Assembly (NCBI GenBank): GCA_942492115.1
Contig: CALODL010000021.1
Location: 62,001 to 126,000 of the forward strand
Length of the DNA stretch: 64,000 bases
Origin: CALODL01 sp942492115
GTDB lineage: Bacteria; Planctomycetota; Phycisphaerae; UBA1845; CAIVHJ01
Reading direction: 5' to 3'
The notes under the pieces were generated by a model. It was not told the origin of the DNA. It ran no database searches and was given only the letters and a program-made list of their open reading frames with translations. Every line of letters starts with the position of its first letter. Positions within the stretch are counted from its first letter, which is position 1. This document shows positions 62,976-64,000 of this stretch, in pieces. The position numbers were made by a program, and so were the translations under genes.

Positions 62976-63911
62976 CTAGGACTTGACCGCTTTGACCTCG
63001 GCGAAGCGAATGACCTCTTCACCGCACACGTAACCCTGACGTACGATCTCGCAGACGTGACCATCGGGCAACTCGTCGTGCGCCACGGTCTCGACAACAC
63101 GCATGAACTGCGGATCAACCGGTTTTCCGATGCAATCGATGCGCTTGACGTCACGTGATTCGAGCGCGCCGTCGACACGGTGCAACGCCGTGTCGAAGTG
63201 GTCGGTCAACCCCGTCGTCAGCCCGCTTGGTACAAAGATCTTGCGCCAACCCAGGTCTGCACCGGCGGAACGTGCGGCCTGGGCGGTATCATCGAGAGTT
63301 TCACGGAGATCGAGCAGGAGTTCGAGCCAGTTGTATTGCGCGTTCTGCAATCGACTACGCATGCTCTCGCGCAAACGGTCGCGATCCTTGACCAGTGGAC
63401 TGAGCAGTTCCTTGACCGAACCCTGGACGGTCTCCTGAACACCGTGCGATACGGTTTGCTGGACTTCTTGAGCGCCCGACTGCAACTTGTCGATGGCCTG
63501 ATCCGCACTCGACTGCACTGTATTGAGCGCCTGATCGGCCACGGATTTCAGACTATTCAGCGTCTGATCAGCACCCGATTGCAGCTTGTTGATTGCCTGG
63601 TCGGCTCCGGATTGCAGCGAAGCGAGGGCCTGATCGATTTCCTTGCGGGCATGCTGCTCGGCCTCCGCTTTGCGCTGCATCTCTTGCCGGACCTCGGTCC
63701 ACTGGGAGATGAGTCCGAAGAGCGACGTATCGACGCGCACTGCCTCGGAGTCGACATTGGCCTCAATGAGTTCGTCACGCGCGTGCTCGCATTCGAGCAA
63801 CCACTGTCGAAACGTCGAGAGCGCAGCCTCGATGTCCGCGCGCGCCTCGGCCGGAACGGCATCAGCTCTGTCCTTCACGACCATCCCATCCTTAGTATGA
63901 ATGCCAGACAT
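62976..63911 (-). CDS. GrpE-like protein with extended 11-residue-repeat coiled coil
   Basis: The 311-residue protein ends in a GrpE-type beta domain: GKPVDPQFMRVVETVAHDELPDGHVCEIVRQGYVCGEEVIRFAEVKAVK, here split by motif (D-P-x-x-M/H-x-V, then ELPDG, then QGY, then VIRFAEVKV). Its helical arm is unusual: residues of about 95-150 repeat an 11-mer with the core LQSGADQAIN/LKSVADQALN five or more times, before the normal GrpE-like helix (YNWLELLLDLRETLDDTAQ). Classical GrpE proteins are about 200 residues, so the arm is lengthened. It would exchange nucleotide on an Hsp70-type partner, probably encoded upstream beyond the window. A GGGGAGAG ribosome site precedes the ATG. Confidence 0.8.
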   Translation of the reverse strand: MSGIHTKDGMVVKDRADAVPAEARADIEAALSTFRQWLLECEHARDELIEANVDSEAVRVDTSLFGLISQWTEVRQEMQRKAEAEQHARKEIDQALASLQSGADQAINKLQSGADQTLNSLKSVADQALNTVQSSADQAIDKLQSGAQEVQQTVSHGVQETVQGSVKELLSPLVKDRDRLRESMRSRLQNAQYNWLELLLDLRETLDDTAQAARSAGADLGWRKIFVPSGLTTGLTDHFDTALHRVDGALESRDVKRIDCIGKPVDPQFMRVVETVAHDELPDGHVCEIVRQGYVCGEEVIRFAEVKAVKS

Positions 63912-64000
63912 ATGGGTCTCTCCCCGAAGAGGGGCCGACGGTCGGGCACGCCTGGCCCAACCTGTGATATTTGAATGATCAACGGATATGAATGGGGATC

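Overview
This 64 kb window looks like the chromosome of a planctomycete, probably a member of the Phycisphaerae or a related class. This is inferred from gene content, not from a marker gene. The signs are Hanks-type Ser/Thr kinases fused to TPR, WD40 or TolB-like propellers and paired with ECF sigma factors; a DUF6768-ECF pair; many small membrane proteins with a CxxCGY...CPECG zinc ribbon; large secreted proteins with Cys-rich, PKD, HYR-like, LamG and 'GGQFGxCxPDG' segments; and an AtsA-type sulfatase. There are no phage structural genes, CRISPR arrays, rRNA genes or intact transposases.

Layout. 1-703: 5' part of a kinase gene. 867-3065: compact minus-strand operon (DinB-like protein, P-loop kinase, protein resembling the 5-hmdU-kinase helical domain, 64-aa protein). 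3170-7687: DUF900 lipoprotein hydrolase and a 959-aa secreted repeat protein. 7917-11147: ECF sigma factor facing a TPR kinase. 11414-18476: AlkD-like protein, DUF1579 protein, sulfatase, two zinc-ribbon membrane proteins, a thioredoxin-fold protein and an ECF/DUF6768 pair. 18726-21042: AHSA1-like protein, a probable selenoprotein and a VOC protein. 21081-28902: tandem sigma-kinase-sigma-kinase cluster ending in a truncated kinase copy. 29160-31445: secreted beta-helix-like protein. 31616-33551: ArsR and Acr3 arsenic genes. 33590-38536: VOC protein, decaying lipoprotein, frameshifted kinase and a nucleotidyltransferase pair. 38619-46267: YWTD/EGF surface protein, membrane proteins and a methyltransferase, with 148-bp direct repeats. 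46636-46731: tRNA-Sec. 47074-52181: kinase and Gly-rich lipoprotein. 52378-61916: DUF2330 protein, YfiT/DinB protein, 1520-aa secreted dehydrogenase-like protein and M28 peptidase. 62721-63911: small TPR protein and GrpE-like protein.

The main result is a matched pair. The minus-strand tRNA gene at 46636-46731 has the long variable arm and UCA anticodon of tRNA-Sec. The gene at 19347-20684 is interrupted by one in-frame TGA exactly where the first Cys of a CxxC redox motif is expected (SPT-U-PGC), and a SECIS-like hairpin follows it. Together they argue that this organism makes selenoproteins and that the gene is not broken. The second theme is decay and mobility: three degenerate copies of an integrase-tail/tRNA-3'-end-like segment (about 34.4, 37.5 and 41.2 kb), a frameshifted kinase, a truncated kinase duplicate and dispersed repeats, mostly between 31 and 47 kb.
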